Positions 22,227 through 30,784 of a DNA stretch of 64,000 nucleotides are shown piece by piece. The stretch lies in NCBI GenBank assembly GCA_020849615.1, contig JADLFW010000036.1, positions 96,727 to 160,726 on the forward strand, written 5' to 3'. A program made the translations under genes and the position numbers. This DNA is from Phycisphaerales bacterium. GTDB taxonomy: Bacteria; Planctomycetota; Phycisphaerae; Phycisphaerales; UBA1924. The first letter of the stretch is position 1. Every line of letters begins with the position of its first letter. The notes beneath the pieces are model-generated. The model worked only from the letters and a program-made list of their open reading frames with translations, made no database searches and was not told the origin of the DNA.

Positions 22227-22649
22227 TCACGCCAGCGCGATGCACTCGATCTCCACCCGCGCATCCCGCGGCAGCCGCGCCGCCTCGATCGTCGTCCGCG
22301 CGGGCGGCGCTGCCGATCCCGCCGCGAAGCACACCCCGTACGCCTCGTTCATCGCCTCAAAGTCGTTCAGGTCCTTCAGGTACACCGTCGTCTTCACCAC
22401 CCGGTCCAGGTCGCTCCCCGCGGCCCGCAGCACCGCCCGCAGGTTCTCGATCGCCCGCCGCGTCTGCACCCCGACATCTCCATCAACCAGTCGCCCCGTT
22501 TCTGGGTCGATCGGTGTCTGCCCGGAACAGAAGATGAAGCCGCCCGCGCGGATCCCCGGTGAGTACGGGCCGATCGGCGCGGGGGCCTGCGCCGGCGCTA
22601 CCGCGACCCGATCGCCCACCTCGCGCCCTCCACGCCCGGGTGTCTGCAT
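22227..22649 (-). CDS. RidA family enamine/imine deaminase
   Basis: The 140-residue protein has the RidA/YjgF pattern: APIGPYSPGIRAGGFIFCSGQTPIDPETG, then RRAIENLRAVLRAAGSDLDRVVKTTVYLKDLNDF, and the C-terminal RTTIEAARLPRDARVEIECIA with the conserved substrate-binding Arg and Glu. RidA hydrolyses reactive enamines released by PLP enzymes. The start MQTPGRG at 22649 lies 11 bases after the glnS stop, so it is probably translated from the glnS transcript. Confidence 0.93.
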   Translation of the reverse strand: MQTPGRGGREVGDRVAVAPAQAPAPIGPYSPGIRAGGFIFCSGQTPIDPETGRLVDGDVGVQTRRAIENLRAVLRAAGSDLDRVVKTTVYLKDLNDFEAMNEAYGVCFAAGSAAPPARTTIEAARLPRDARVEIECIALA

Positions 22650-22660
22650 CGCTTCTCCCG

Positions 22661-24478
22661 TCACTGCTTCGCCGCCTCCTTCGCCCACGCATCCTTCAGC
22701 GTGACGGTGCGGTTGAACACCAGGGCGCCGGGCCTCGACTCCGAATCCACACAGAAATACCCCAGCCGCTCGAACTGGTACCGGCGGATCCCATCCGCCC
22801 ACTCGGGCTCGCCATCGCCCGGCTCCGCCAGCGCGGGCTCGATGTACGCGCTCACCACCTCGAGCGATCTGGGGTTCAGGTCCGTCGTGTAGTCGCCGCT
22901 CGCCTTGCCCGGTTCCTCAGCGTTGAACAACCGGTCGAAGAGCCGCACCTCGGCCCGGGCCGCGTGCGAAGCGCTCACCCAGTGGATCGTCCCCTTCACC
23001 TTGCGGCTCTTGCCATCCGGGCCCGGCGGCGGGTCGTTGCCGCCCCGCGTCCGCGGGTCGTACGTGCAGTGAATCTCGGCGATCTCCCCCGCCGCATCCT
23101 TCACGATCCCCGTGCACGTCACCCAGTACGCGTACCGCAGCCGCACCTCGGCCCCCGGCGCCAGCCGGAAGAACTTCTTCGGCGGCGCTTCCATGAAGTC
23201 ATCCCGCTCGATGAACAGCTCCTTGGTGAACGGGACCCGGCGCGATCCCGCCGCCGCATCCTCCGGGTTGTTCACCGCGTCCATCCACTCGACCCGGGCC
23301 TCATCGCCGCCATCCTTCCAGTTGGTGATCACCACCTTGACGGGCCGCAGCACCGCCATCCGCCGCGGCGCAGCCTTGTTCAGGTGCTCCCGCGCCGCGT
23401 TCTCGAGCCGCCCGATGTCGATGATGCTCTCGGCCCGGGTGACGCCGACATCATCGCAGAAGGCCCGGATGCTCTCGGGCGTGAACCCGCGCCGCCGCAG
23501 CGCGCTGATCGTCGGCATCCGCGGATCATCCCAGCCCTTCACGATCCCCGACTCGACCATCTTCAGCAGGTTGCGCTTGCTGAGCACCGTGTACGTGGGC
23601 CGCAGCTTGGCGAACTCGATCTGCTGCGGGTGGTGGATCCTCGGCCCCCACGCCGAGCCCTCCCCGCGTCCCTCGTTGATCGCGTCGATGAACCAGTCGT
23701 ACAGCGGCCGGTGGTTCTCGAACTCCAGCGTGCACACCGAATGGGTGATCCCCTCGAGCGAATCCTCCAGCCCGTGGGCCCAGTCGTACATCGGGTACAT
23801 GCTCCACGCATCGCCCGTGTTGTGGTGCGGCTCGTGGACGATGCGGTACATCACGGGGTCGCGGAGGTTGAAGTTCGGCGAGGCCAGGTCGATCTTCGCA
23901 CGCACCGTCATCGCGCCGTTGGGGTGCTTCCCGGCCCGCATCCCGGCGAGCAGCTTCAGGCTCTCCTCGACGGGGCGGTCGCGGAACGGACTGGTCGCGG
24001 GCGTCTGCGGCGTGCCGCGCCGCTTGCTGACCTCATCCGCCGAGAGCTCGCAGACGTAGGCCCGGCCCTTCTTCACCAGCTCCTCGGCGTAGGCGTACAT
24101 CTGCCCGAAGTAGTTGCTGGCGAAGAACAGCCCGCCGCCGCACGCCCCCTTCGCCGGGTCGAACTCCGCGCCCAGCCACTTCACATCGCGGATGATCGCG
24201 TCGACGTACTCCTGCTCTTCCTTGGTCGGGTTGGTGTCGTCGAAGCGCAGGTTGAACTTGCCGCCGCTGCGCTCGGCCAGCCCGAAGTTCAGGCAGATGC
24301 TCTTGGCGTGCCCGATGTGCAGGTACCCGTTGGGCTCGGGCGGGAACCGCGTGTGCACCCGCGGCTTGCCGGCGCGCGCGCCCTCCTGCGCGGGCCAGAC
24401 GCCCCACTTCCCGCTGGCCGCATCCGCCTCGACGATCTGATCGATGAAATGACTGGCCCGTTCCGCCGGCTCGCTCAT
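22661..24478 (-). CDS. glnS: Glutaminyl-tRNA synthetase
   Basis: GlnRS charges tRNA-Gln. The 605-residue protein has [17 protein letters not shown] (HIGH at 54-57), [17 protein letters not shown], the KMSKS-equivalent VLSKRNLLK and a beta-barrel anticodon-binding C terminus ([11 protein letters not shown] onward). The length is slightly above the 550 residues usual for bacterial GlnRS, with small Ala/Gly-rich inserts in the C-terminal half. The presence of both glnS and gltX means tRNA-Gln need not be made by the amidotransferase route. It is followed closely by ridA. Confidence 0.96.
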   Translation of the reverse strand: MSEPAERASHFIDQIVEADAASGKWGVWPAQEGARAGKPRVHTRFPPEPNGYLHIGHAKSICLNFGLAERSGGKFNLRFDDTNPTKEEQEYVDAIIRDVKWLGAEFDPAKGACGGGLFFASNYFGQMYAYAEELVKKGRAYVCELSADEVSKRRGTPQTPATSPFRDRPVEESLKLLAGMRAGKHPNGAMTVRAKIDLASPNFNLRDPVMYRIVHEPHHNTGDAWSMYPMYDWAHGLEDSLEGITHSVCTLEFENHRPLYDWFIDAINEGRGEGSAWGPRIHHPQQIEFAKLRPTYTVLSKRNLLKMVESGIVKGWDDPRMPTISALRRRGFTPESIRAFCDDVGVTRAESIIDIGRLENAAREHLNKAAPRRMAVLRPVKVVITNWKDGGDEARVEWMDAVNNPEDAAAGSRRVPFTKELFIERDDFMEAPPKKFFRLAPGAEVRLRYAYWVTCTGIVKDAAGEIAEIHCTYDPRTRGGNDPPPGPDGKSRKVKGTIHWVSASHAARAEVRLFDRLFNAEEPGKASGDYTTDLNPRSLEVVSAYIEPALAEPGDGEPEWADGIRRYQFERLGYFCVDSESRPGALVFNRTVTLKDAWAKEAAKQ

Positions 24479-24555
24479 GAGTTGCTCCCGAAGGAGCCAA
24501 TCCTAGAAGCCGCGACCGGGCCGCGACGCCGACGCCGCCGGGCCGCCCGCGCAGG

Positions 24556-24582
24556 AAAACGCCGCGGACTTCCGCCCGCGGC
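24556..24582. terminator. GC-rich hairpin between glnS and the TlpA-like gene
   Basis: An inverted repeat GCCGCGG/CCGCGGC with an 8-nt loop stands in the intergenic gap. It has no T-tract, so it may be a transcript-end structure or an attenuator rather than a full intrinsic terminator. Confidence 0.35.
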
Positions 24583-24602
24583 GCTGCGACGATCAGACCG
24601 GA

Positions 24603-24625
24603 TTCACCGCAGACTCTGCGGTGAA
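24603..24625 (-). terminator. Perfect 10-bp hairpin after the TlpA-like gene
   Basis: TTCACCGCAG and its exact complement flank a 3-nt loop, starting 7 bases past the stop codon of the gene that ends at 24633. It is placed as a terminator but lacks a clear U-run on the minus strand. Confidence 0.55.
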
Positions 24626-24632
24626 CGTCCCC

Positions 24633-25331
24633 TTACTTCTTCTTCTTGATCGCGTCGTTGCCGTGGGGCTTTACGGTTGTGTCCGTCGCCGGGGCGGGCG
24701 CGTTGCCGGCGGGGGCGCCGACGAGCCTGGTGACCTCGGCATCGAACTGCTCATCCAGCGGGTTGCCGATCCACGCGATCTTCCCCTCGCCGTTGACCAG
24801 GAACGCGGTGGGGATGGTGTTCACGCCCGCGGCGGCCATCCACTCCTTGCCCATCTCGCGGTCGCCATCGAACGCGACCGTGTACGCCATCTCATCGCCC
24901 TTTTCCTTCACGAACTGCTCGAGCTTCTCGAGCCGCTTGTCGCCATCCTTGCCGGGGCGCTCGCTGGAGGCGACGCCGATCACCGTCAGGCCCTTGTGCG
25001 AGGCGGCGACCTGCGACAGGTGCGGGATGCTCTCGCGGCAGGGCGGGCACCATGTGGCCCAGAACTCGACGATGTACGGCTTGCCCTTCTCAAAGCCCTT
25101 GACCTCAGTGCCCTTCACCCACTTATCGACCTTGATCGACGGGGCCTGGCCCCCGACCTTCAGCGTGATCTCCGGCTTGGGCTTCTGCTGCCCATCGGGA
25201 GCGGGCTGCCCGTTCGTGGCCGGAGTCGCCTCCTTCTTGTTGTCCCTGGCGAGGGCATTGCCGGGCTGCGCGGCGGCGAGCCCCGCGAGGGAAGCGACGA
25301 CCACGCACGACATCATCAACCGGGTTTTCAT
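24633..25331 (-). CDS. Secreted TlpA/ResA-like thioredoxin
   Basis: The 232-residue protein has a signal peptide (MKTRLMMSCVVVASLAGLAAA) and a thioredoxin domain with WATWCPPCRESIPHL (CPPC at 95-98) and the family cis-Pro region (INTIPTAFLVNGEG). Such proteins reduce periplasmic disulfides, for example the cysteines of apocytochromes c, which would serve the multiheme nrf cytochromes of this genome. A charged, Lys/Pro-rich linker (30-55) follows the signal, and the C terminus ends in a run of Lys. It lies between the methyltransferase gene (132 bases upstream) and glnS on the same strand. Confidence 0.88.
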   Translation of the reverse strand: MKTRLMMSCVVVASLAGLAAAQPGNALARDNKKEATPATNGQPAPDGQQKPKPEITLKVGGQAPSIKVDKWVKGTEVKGFEKGKPYIVEFWATWCPPCRESIPHLSQVAASHKGLTVIGVASSERPGKDGDKRLEKLEQFVKEKGDEMAYTVAFDGDREMGKEWMAAAGVNTIPTAFLVNGEGKIAWIGNPLDEQFDAEVTRLVGAPAGNAPAPATDTTVKPHGNDAIKKKK

Positions 25332-25463
25332 CGGGACCTCTCTGTTGGAGTGGGAACCATCAGTGAACGCGGCAGCTCCAAGATGGTACGCCCGGGCCGC
25401 GGCCGGGTTCCCGCCTTCGCTGCGCGCGAACGGACTCCGTTCGGTGTCCCGGGCCCGCGCCGC

Positions 25464-26309
25464 TCAGGCCCGCGCGATCACCAGCACGATCCAGTCCTCG
25501 CCCAGCTCGGCGGGGTCGGTGACCGGCGCGGGCCGCTGCCCCGGCGCGATGTTGATGTCCTTGTGAAACTCGACCGCGCTGAAGCCGGCCTCGAGGAGAC
25601 TGTCGCGCAGCTCGGGGAGCGACCACAGCCGCCAGCGGTACTCGAAGGCCCGCGGGATCTGGTGCACGATCTCGCCGCCGGTCTCGACGCGGAACGAGAT
25701 GGAGTTGGTGACGTGGCCCGTCATCGGGTTGGCCTGCTCGTGGGCCCACGTGTAGTGGATCGTCTCGCCGGCCCGGCCGGGGTGGCGGCGGGTGAAGCCG
25801 CCGAGCCTGAACGCGCTCGCGCCGCCGTAGGTGTCGCAGGCGAGGATGCCGCCGCCCCATCCCGCGCCCCCGCGGGCCAGCCGCTCGCGGCACCGGCGGA
25901 GATACTGCTGCAGCACGGGCCGGCCGTGGATGTACCCGATCGAGAAGTTGCCGATGAAAATGACATCGGCGGCGTCGATGTCCCGGGCGCCCACGGACCG
26001 CATGCGCGATTCATCACCCGCGTGCTCCAGCGCATCCCCCTCGGCCAGCACGATGCGGTCCCCGACGCCATCCGCGTCCGCCAGCGCGCGGGCCTTGGCG
26101 ACGGTGGCGGGGTCGAGGTCGATCGCGAAGGCGCGGGCCGAATCGCCTCGCTTCTTCCCATCCCAGGCCCAGCGCCGCGCAACGGCGGCGGTGCCGCAGA
26201 AATCCTCGCGGAGCAGCAGGGGCCCGCCGCCGTGGGCCTCGCGCAGGAAGCTCACGATGTGGCGCGGGGACTGGACACACAACTCGTAGCAGTCGTATCG
26301 GTCGAGCAT
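25464..26309 (-). CDS. Class I SAM-dependent methyltransferase
   Basis: The 281-residue protein has a methyltransferase domain with a motif I region LLREDFCGTAAVARRW, the acidic-loop strand FAIDLDPATVAKARA and a motif IV-like DVIFIGNFSIGYI. The N terminus MLDRYDCYELCVQSP and the aromatic C-terminal half are typical of a conserved bacterial family without known substrate. It sits between gltX and the TlpA-like gene, 74 bases after gltX. Confidence is high for the fold and low for any substrate. Confidence 0.82.
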   Translation of the reverse strand: MLDRYDCYELCVQSPRHIVSFLREAHGGGPLLLREDFCGTAAVARRWAWDGKKRGDSARAFAIDLDPATVAKARALADADGVGDRIVLAEGDALEHAGDESRMRSVGARDIDAADVIFIGNFSIGYIHGRPVLQQYLRRCRERLARGGAGWGGGILACDTYGGASAFRLGGFTRRHPGRAGETIHYTWAHEQANPMTGHVTNSISFRVETGGEIVHQIPRAFEYRWRLWSLPELRDSLLEAGFSAVEFHKDINIAPGQRPAPVTDPAELGEDWIVLVIARA

Positions 26310-26383
26310 GGTTCTTTCACTCGGCGCTCAGGGCCTCATCGACACGCCGGCCGGGCCGGCCGCGATCAGCATCACCATCAGCC

Positions 26384-28213
26384 TTACCGGCCAACGGTGG
26401 AGAGGCATCGCTCGATCCTTTTCAGAGTGCTTGCCCGGCCCAGCACGGCGAGGGTCTCGGCCATGCCCGGGCTGACGCTGGTGCCGGTGAGGGCGACGCG
26501 GAGGGGCTGGGCCACGGGCCCGGCGTTGGGCATGCCCTTCTCCTTCGCGAAAGTCTCGATGGTGGTGTTGATGGATTCGGGGGTCCAGCCAGCATCGGCG
26601 ATGGCTTCGAGGCGGGGCTTGAACTCGGCGAGGAGCTTCAGGCCCGCGCGCTCGTTGGCGCTGAGGTTCTTCTCGACGGCCGCGGGTTCGAAGGCGAAGT
26701 CATCATCGCCGGTAAGGGCGAAGGCGGCGGGGCGGAGGGCATCGCGGAGCGTCTTGGCCCGCGGCTTGAGGGCCCTGGCGAGGGTCAGGAGCTGCGCGGG
26801 CGCGAGGCGGCTGATTGTGCTGTGGGCCTCGGGCTCGTACTGGCGCATCCAGTCCATCCAGCTCGAGGCGAACTGCTCATCGCTGAGCGCGGCGATGGCG
26901 TCGGCGTTGAAGCTGAGGAGCTTGTTTCGGTCGAACTTGGCGTTGGTCTTGCCAATGCGGTCGATGGCGAAGTGCGCGGCGAGGAACGCGTTGTCGAACT
27001 TCTCGAGGTCCTTGCCATCCTCGGTCTTCAGGCCCGGATTCCAACCCAGCAGGCTGAGGAAGTTGGTGATGGCGTGCGGGAGGTAGCCGTTCTGGCGGTA
27101 ATCCCAGACCTCGACCTCGGGGAGCGTGACCTTGAAGTGCTTCGCGAGCCGGGCCGCGACATCGAGGCTGTCGTTCTCGGCGGCCAGGAAATCGGCGATG
27201 AGCTTCTCATCGAGGCCCGTCGCGGCGGCGAGCGTGGCCGCGGTGATCGACCTGTCCTTCGCGATCGCATCCTTCGCGGCCTTGCGGGCCGCCTTGGCCT
27301 TGTCGCGCTTGCTCATCTTCGTGGCATCCATGTTGAAGATGAGGGGCATGTGCCCGTAGATCGGCGTGCGGAAGGGCGAGCCGGCCGGGCGGCCCGGCGC
27401 GGCGTCATCGGGGTGGATGACCAGCGCCTTCTGGAGGGCGACGTGGCGCGGGGTGTTGTTGAGGTGCTCCTGGGCCCGGAGGATGTGGGTGACGCCCATG
27501 AGCTCATCATCGATGACGACGGCGAAGTGGTAGGTCGGGAAGCCATCGGCCTTGCGGATGACGAAGTCATCCATCTCGCCGGCGGCGTACTTCACATCGC
27601 CGAGGACCTGGTCGTGGACGATGATCTCCTCGTGGGGGGCGAAGAAGCGGATGACGTAGGGCCTGCCCTCGCGGTCGGCCTTGTCCATGGCGGCGAGGCG
27701 GTCGATGGGCGTGGTGATGGCCTTCCACGAGGCGCGGTCGTAGCGGTAAGTCTGCTTGGCGGCGACGGCGGCTTTGCGCTGGGCTTCAAGGACTTCGGAG
27801 GTCTCGAAGGCGGGGTAGGCCCGGCCGTGCTGGACGAGCTGGCGGAGGTAGCGGGTATAGATCGGGACGCGCCGGGCCTGGAAGTACGGGCCGACGGGGC
27901 GGGCGTCGGCGCCGATGACCCGCGCGCCACGTTTCTCCGAAGCGTCCGCCGCTCCGGGCCGGGACGCCTCGGAGAGGCTTCCCACCTCGAGCGTCGGCCC
28001 GTCATCCCACTCGATGCCGAGCCACGCGAGGTCTTCGAGGATGCCGCGGGCGGATTCCTCGCTGGACCGGGCCTGGTCGGTGTCCTCGATGCGGATCATG
28101 AAGCGTCCGCCGCTGCGGCGCGCGAAGGCCCAGCAGAAGAGCGCGGTGCGGGCGCCGCCGATGTGGAGGTGCCCCGTCGGGGACGGGGCGAAGCGGGTGA
28201 TGACCTGCGACAT
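26384..28213 (-). CDS. gltX: Glutamyl-tRNA synthetase
   Basis: GluRS charges tRNA-Glu. The 609-residue protein has RFAPSPTGHLHIGGARTALF (HIGG at 17-20), IRIEDTDQARS and KMSKRDK (299-303). It is longer than the usual 470-500 residues. One insert (about 78-107) precedes GPYFQARRVPIY, and a second, about 65-70 residues and Ala/Lys-rich (305-372), separates KMSKR from the NGYLPHAITNFLSLLGW block that normally follows almost directly. I use the ATG at 28213 (MSQVITRF); the frame extended to 28282 encodes GTGFQPVV from a REP-like hairpin and is not real. Confidence 0.96.
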   Translation of the reverse strand: MSQVITRFAPSPTGHLHIGGARTALFCWAFARRSGGRFMIRIEDTDQARSSEESARGILEDLAWLGIEWDDGPTLEVGSLSEASRPGAADASEKRGARVIGADARPVGPYFQARRVPIYTRYLRQLVQHGRAYPAFETSEVLEAQRKAAVAAKQTYRYDRASWKAITTPIDRLAAMDKADREGRPYVIRFFAPHEEIIVHDQVLGDVKYAAGEMDDFVIRKADGFPTYHFAVVIDDELMGVTHILRAQEHLNNTPRHVALQKALVIHPDDAAPGRPAGSPFRTPIYGHMPLIFNMDATKMSKRDKAKAARKAAKDAIAKDRSITAATLAAATGLDEKLIADFLAAENDSLDVAARLAKHFKVTLPEVEVWDYRQNGYLPHAITNFLSLLGWNPGLKTEDGKDLEKFDNAFLAAHFAIDRIGKTNAKFDRNKLLSFNADAIAALSDEQFASSWMDWMRQYEPEAHSTISRLAPAQLLTLARALKPRAKTLRDALRPAAFALTGDDDFAFEPAAVEKNLSANERAGLKLLAEFKPRLEAIADAGWTPESINTTIETFAKEKGMPNAGPVAQPLRVALTGTSVSPGMAETLAVLGRASTLKRIERCLSTVGR

Positions 28214-28253
28214 GGGGCAAGCGTAGGGGCGGGCCGGATCTCCTGTTCGGACC

Positions 28254-28270
28254 ACCGGCTGGAAGCCGGT
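28254..28270. repeat. REP-like hairpin, GGA loop
   Basis: ACCGGCT and AGCCGGT flank a GGA loop, followed by GCCAC. It lies between gltX and the upstream gene, and its minus-strand read-through gives the peptide GTGFQPV, which I recall as a frequent false N terminus in planctomycete annotations. Confidence 0.75.
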
Positions 28271-28278
28271 GCCACTGT

Positions 28279-29103
28279 TCATTCCTTCCCGGCCACCGGC
28301 CGGGCCGAAGCGGCGATGATGAGCACCTCACCCTCCTTGAAGCCCGGGACCACGCCGATGACGCGCGGCTGGGCGCCGATGCGGCTGTCGGCGTTGATGG
28401 AGCGGAGGTTGGTGGTGGGGAGCTGGATGGGCAGCCCGCCCTTGCCCTCGCCCATGAGGGGGACGCTGAACTCGCGGAGCTGGACATCGCTGATCTCGCC
28501 GCGGACGCGCATGTCGATGCTGCCGTCGGGGGCATCGGGCCCGGCGCCGACGAGGATGGTCACCATGAGCCCGGCGGAGGCCCGCTCGGTCTGGGCGTCG
28601 TAGCCGACGGAGTTGTCGGCGACGACGGGCTGCCACTTGGCGATGTAGAGGATGGTGCGGCTGGCCTCGACGCGGCATTCCTGGCGGCGGCTGACCGCCT
28701 GGCGGACGCGGATGGAGGCGGAGTCGATCTTGGCCGGCGAGCCGATCTCGGCGGGGCTGGTGGCGGCGTAGCAGGCGAGCTCGACCTCGTACTGGCCGCG
28801 GTAGAGGTCGCGGACCTGCTCGAGCAGCGCGATGAAGCGGGACTGCGGCTCCTCCTCGCCCGTCACCGCGAAGACACCATCCGCCAGGGGCTCGGTGCGC
28901 AGCTCCAGCGACCGGCCCATGCCCATGACCAGGTCCATCACGGGCGCCATGGGATTGCCCCCGCGCGCGGGCGGCAGCACCGACACCAGGTCGCGGGCAT
29001 CGATGAGCTTCACGGTGGGCTCGCGGCGCTCATCCGCGGCAAGGTGCATCGGCGCGGAAGCGGAGAGCGAGATGAGCGAAGCGGTGAGGATCGAGGTCAG
29101 CAT
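28279..29103 (-). CDS. Secreted protein of unknown function
   Basis: The 274-residue protein starts MLTSILTASLISLSASAPMHLAADE (signal peptide) and continues with VKLIDARDLVSVLPP and a beta-rich C-terminal half containing repeated IRVRQAVSRRQECRVEASR and LRSINADSRIGAQPRVIGVVPGF. I do not recognise the family; the overall look is of a periplasmic or outer-membrane-associated beta protein. The start at 29103 was chosen for the signal peptide. It lies 58 bases downstream of the anti-sigma gene in a same-strand series, so it may be part of that sigma-factor operon. Confidence 0.65.
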   Translation of the reverse strand: MLTSILTASLISLSASAPMHLAADERREPTVKLIDARDLVSVLPPARGGNPMAPVMDLVMGMGRSLELRTEPLADGVFAVTGEEEPQSRFIALLEQVRDLYRGQYEVELACYAATSPAEIGSPAKIDSASIRVRQAVSRRQECRVEASRTILYIAKWQPVVADNSVGYDAQTERASAGLMVTILVGAGPDAPDGSIDMRVRGEISDVQLREFSVPLMGEGKGGLPIQLPTTNLRSINADSRIGAQPRVIGVVPGFKEGEVLIIAASARPVAGKE

Positions 29104-29161
29104 GGGGTTCCTTTCGGGAAGAGCCATTGGGGGCTGAGGGCTGGTCATCAGCAGGAGAGCG

Positions 29162-30016
29162 TTACGACTTCTCCAGCGTCCACGGCACGTAGCTCATGAC
29201 CCAGGTGCGGAGATTGGGGTCATCGGCGAGCAGCTCGCGGACAGCGATGCGGATCGGTTCTTCGAGTTCGGGTCGGCGGGAGAGCATCTTCAGCCGGGCC
29301 ATCGCGAATGGCCGCTGCTGGCCCGCCGCGATCCACTGCTTGCACGCCGCGACCTGCTCTTGGGGTTCGAGCGAATCCAGCGCGGCCATCGCGGTATCGG
29401 AAGAACGCAGAGCGCCGCCGAAGCGGCGGTAGGCTTCTTCCTTGTCGCCAGGCCCGGCGTTCTTGACGAGTTTGATCGCTTCCTCGACGCGGCCCGCGGC
29501 GAGGGCCTCATCGAGCTGCGCGATGAACTCCGGTGCGGGCTGATCGGGCGGTGCGGCGATGGGAGCGGGCGGCCGGGGCTGGATGGGCCCGGCCTTGCCG
29601 ATGGGCAGCGAGAAGACGACGCGCACCGCGCGGTAGGGCTCGGGGACGGGCGTGGGGGTGGGCGCGGGCTCGTGCCGGGCCAGTTGCTCGCCCGGCGCGA
29701 GGGGCTGGGCGCTGCGCGAAGCGATCCACCACACGCGAGCGAGCCCGGCCAGCCCGGCGAGAAGGAGCAGCGCTGCGGCAGCGCGGAGCCAGGGACGCGT
29801 GAAGGGATGTGTGGAAGCGGCGGCGCTCCGTGCGGGCTCGAGCGCGAGGGCCCGGGTGTACAGGCCATCCGCGCGGGCGATGGAAGCAGCGCGGGCCCGG
29901 AGCTCCGGGCTGGTGCGGAGGGCCGCGGAGAGCTCATCACCGCGCGATCCCCGCAGTTCGCCATCGTGGAAGAGCTCCAGTTCGGCATCGGTCCAGTCGT
30001 GTTCGCGGGTGTTCAT
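29162..30016 (-). CDS. Putative transmembrane anti-sigma factor
   Basis: The 284-residue protein has an acidic N-terminal domain (EHDWTDAELELFHDGELRGSRGDEL), a single membrane helix at about residues 76-95 (LRAAAALLLLAGLAGLARVW), a Pro-rich linker and a helical C-terminal region (about 165-284). Its ATG overlaps the TGA of the ECF sigma gene (ATGA), the usual arrangement of a sigma/anti-sigma pair, which is the main reason for the call. It lacks the HxxxCxxC zinc motif of ZAS anti-sigmas. The role is inferred mostly from position. Confidence 0.65.
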   Translation of the reverse strand: MNTREHDWTDAELELFHDGELRGSRGDELSAALRTSPELRARAASIARADGLYTRALALEPARSAAASTHPFTRPWLRAAAALLLLAGLAGLARVWWIASRSAQPLAPGEQLARHEPAPTPTPVPEPYRAVRVVFSLPIGKAGPIQPRPPAPIAAPPDQPAPEFIAQLDEALAAGRVEEAIKLVKNAGPGDKEEAYRRFGGALRSSDTAMAALDSLEPQEQVAACKQWIAAGQQRPFAMARLKMLSRRPELEEPIRIAVRELLADDPNLRTWVMSYVPWTLEKS

Positions 30017-30552
30017 GCATCTTCTCCCAGGGTGGCGCGGAGCCGGGCCCGGGCCAGGTGCAGGTTGGCCCGGACTGTTCCGACATCGCACACCATGGCC
30101 TCGGCGATCTGCTCGTACGTGAGTCCTTCAATGAGGCGGAGGGTGAGGGCGAGGCGCTGCCGCGTCGGCAGGCGCTCGATCTCGTCGCGAATCTGGCCCA
30201 GCCGCTCACCGTGTTCCTCGGTCGGGGCGTCGGTGTGCCACGCGGGTCGGAGACGGGCCCAGGCGGCGGCGCGGGCGAGTCGGCGTCGCATCGACCGCTC
30301 GCGGTCGAGCCAGGCCCGGATGAGCGTGGTGCGGATGTAGCCCTCGTGCCGGGCCATGTCGGGGCGGCGGGCCAGGACGGAAGCGATGGCCTGCTGCGTG
30401 AGGTCTTCGGCGTCGTCGGCCCGGCCCGTGAGGGCGCGGGCCACCCGCAGGAGCCGCCGGCTGATGGCCGACCAGTCGGCATCGGCGGGCGGGGAGTGCG
30501 GGGATCGGCTGGTCATCGCGAGCGCCATATCTACTTCCGTTCCGCACTTCAT
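30013..30552 (-). CDS. ECF-type RNA polymerase sigma factor
   Basis: The 179-residue protein has a region 2 (about 25-90: LLRVARALTGRADDAEDLTQQAIASVLAR) and a region 4 helix-turn-helix (about 120-175: LPTRQRLALTLRLIEGLTYEQIAEAMVCDVGTVRANLHLARARLRATL). It should direct RNA polymerase to a small regulon, probably including its own operon. The stop codon overlaps the start of the putative anti-sigma gene. ATGs at 30528 and 30516 are alternative starts. It is divergent from the flagellin gene. Confidence 0.9.
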   Translation of the reverse strand: MKCGTEVDMALAMTSRSPHSPPADADWSAISRRLLRVARALTGRADDAEDLTQQAIASVLARRPDMARHEGYIRTTLIRAWLDRERSMRRRLARAAAWARLRPAWHTDAPTEEHGERLGQIRDEIERLPTRQRLALTLRLIEGLTYEQIAEAMVCDVGTVRANLHLARARLRATLGEDA

Positions 30553-30640
30553 GACGCCGCCGCGGGCCCGGCATCAAGCGGGCGGGTGGAAAATGGGATG
30601 GGGTCGGGGCCAGATCCCGACCAGAGCCCCAACGCGGCCG

Positions 30641-30656
30641 TGGCGCGTTCCTGGCA
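30641..30656 (+). promoter_or_regulatory. Candidate sigma-54 promoter for flagellin
   Basis: TGGCGCG, four bases, then TGGCA match the -24/-12 consensus TGGCACG-N4-TTGCA at 10 of 12 defined positions with the correct GG-to-GC spacing. It lies 129 bases before the flagellin GTG, in the only gap between divergent genes here. In GC-rich DNA a chance match is possible. Confidence 0.35.
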
Positions 30657-30784
30657 GGTCGGGACCGATAGCTGCGATGATCCCCGGCACGGGCGGCGGA
30701 GCAGACCCACCTGTTGGAGGGTTCGGCCCGCGCGGGGCGAATGGACCTTCAGTGGAGGCCCGGGCCCGTCGATGTCGGTGGGCA

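Noticed and set aside
28214..28282. Extended start of gltX beginning MNSGTGFQPV.
   Set aside because: These codons come from a REP-like hairpin; the conserved GluRS start is at 28213.
30356..30784. N-terminal extension of the flagellin frame.
   Set aside because: It overlaps the divergent sigma-factor gene and has no flagellin similarity; the conserved N terminus starts at the GTG at 30785.
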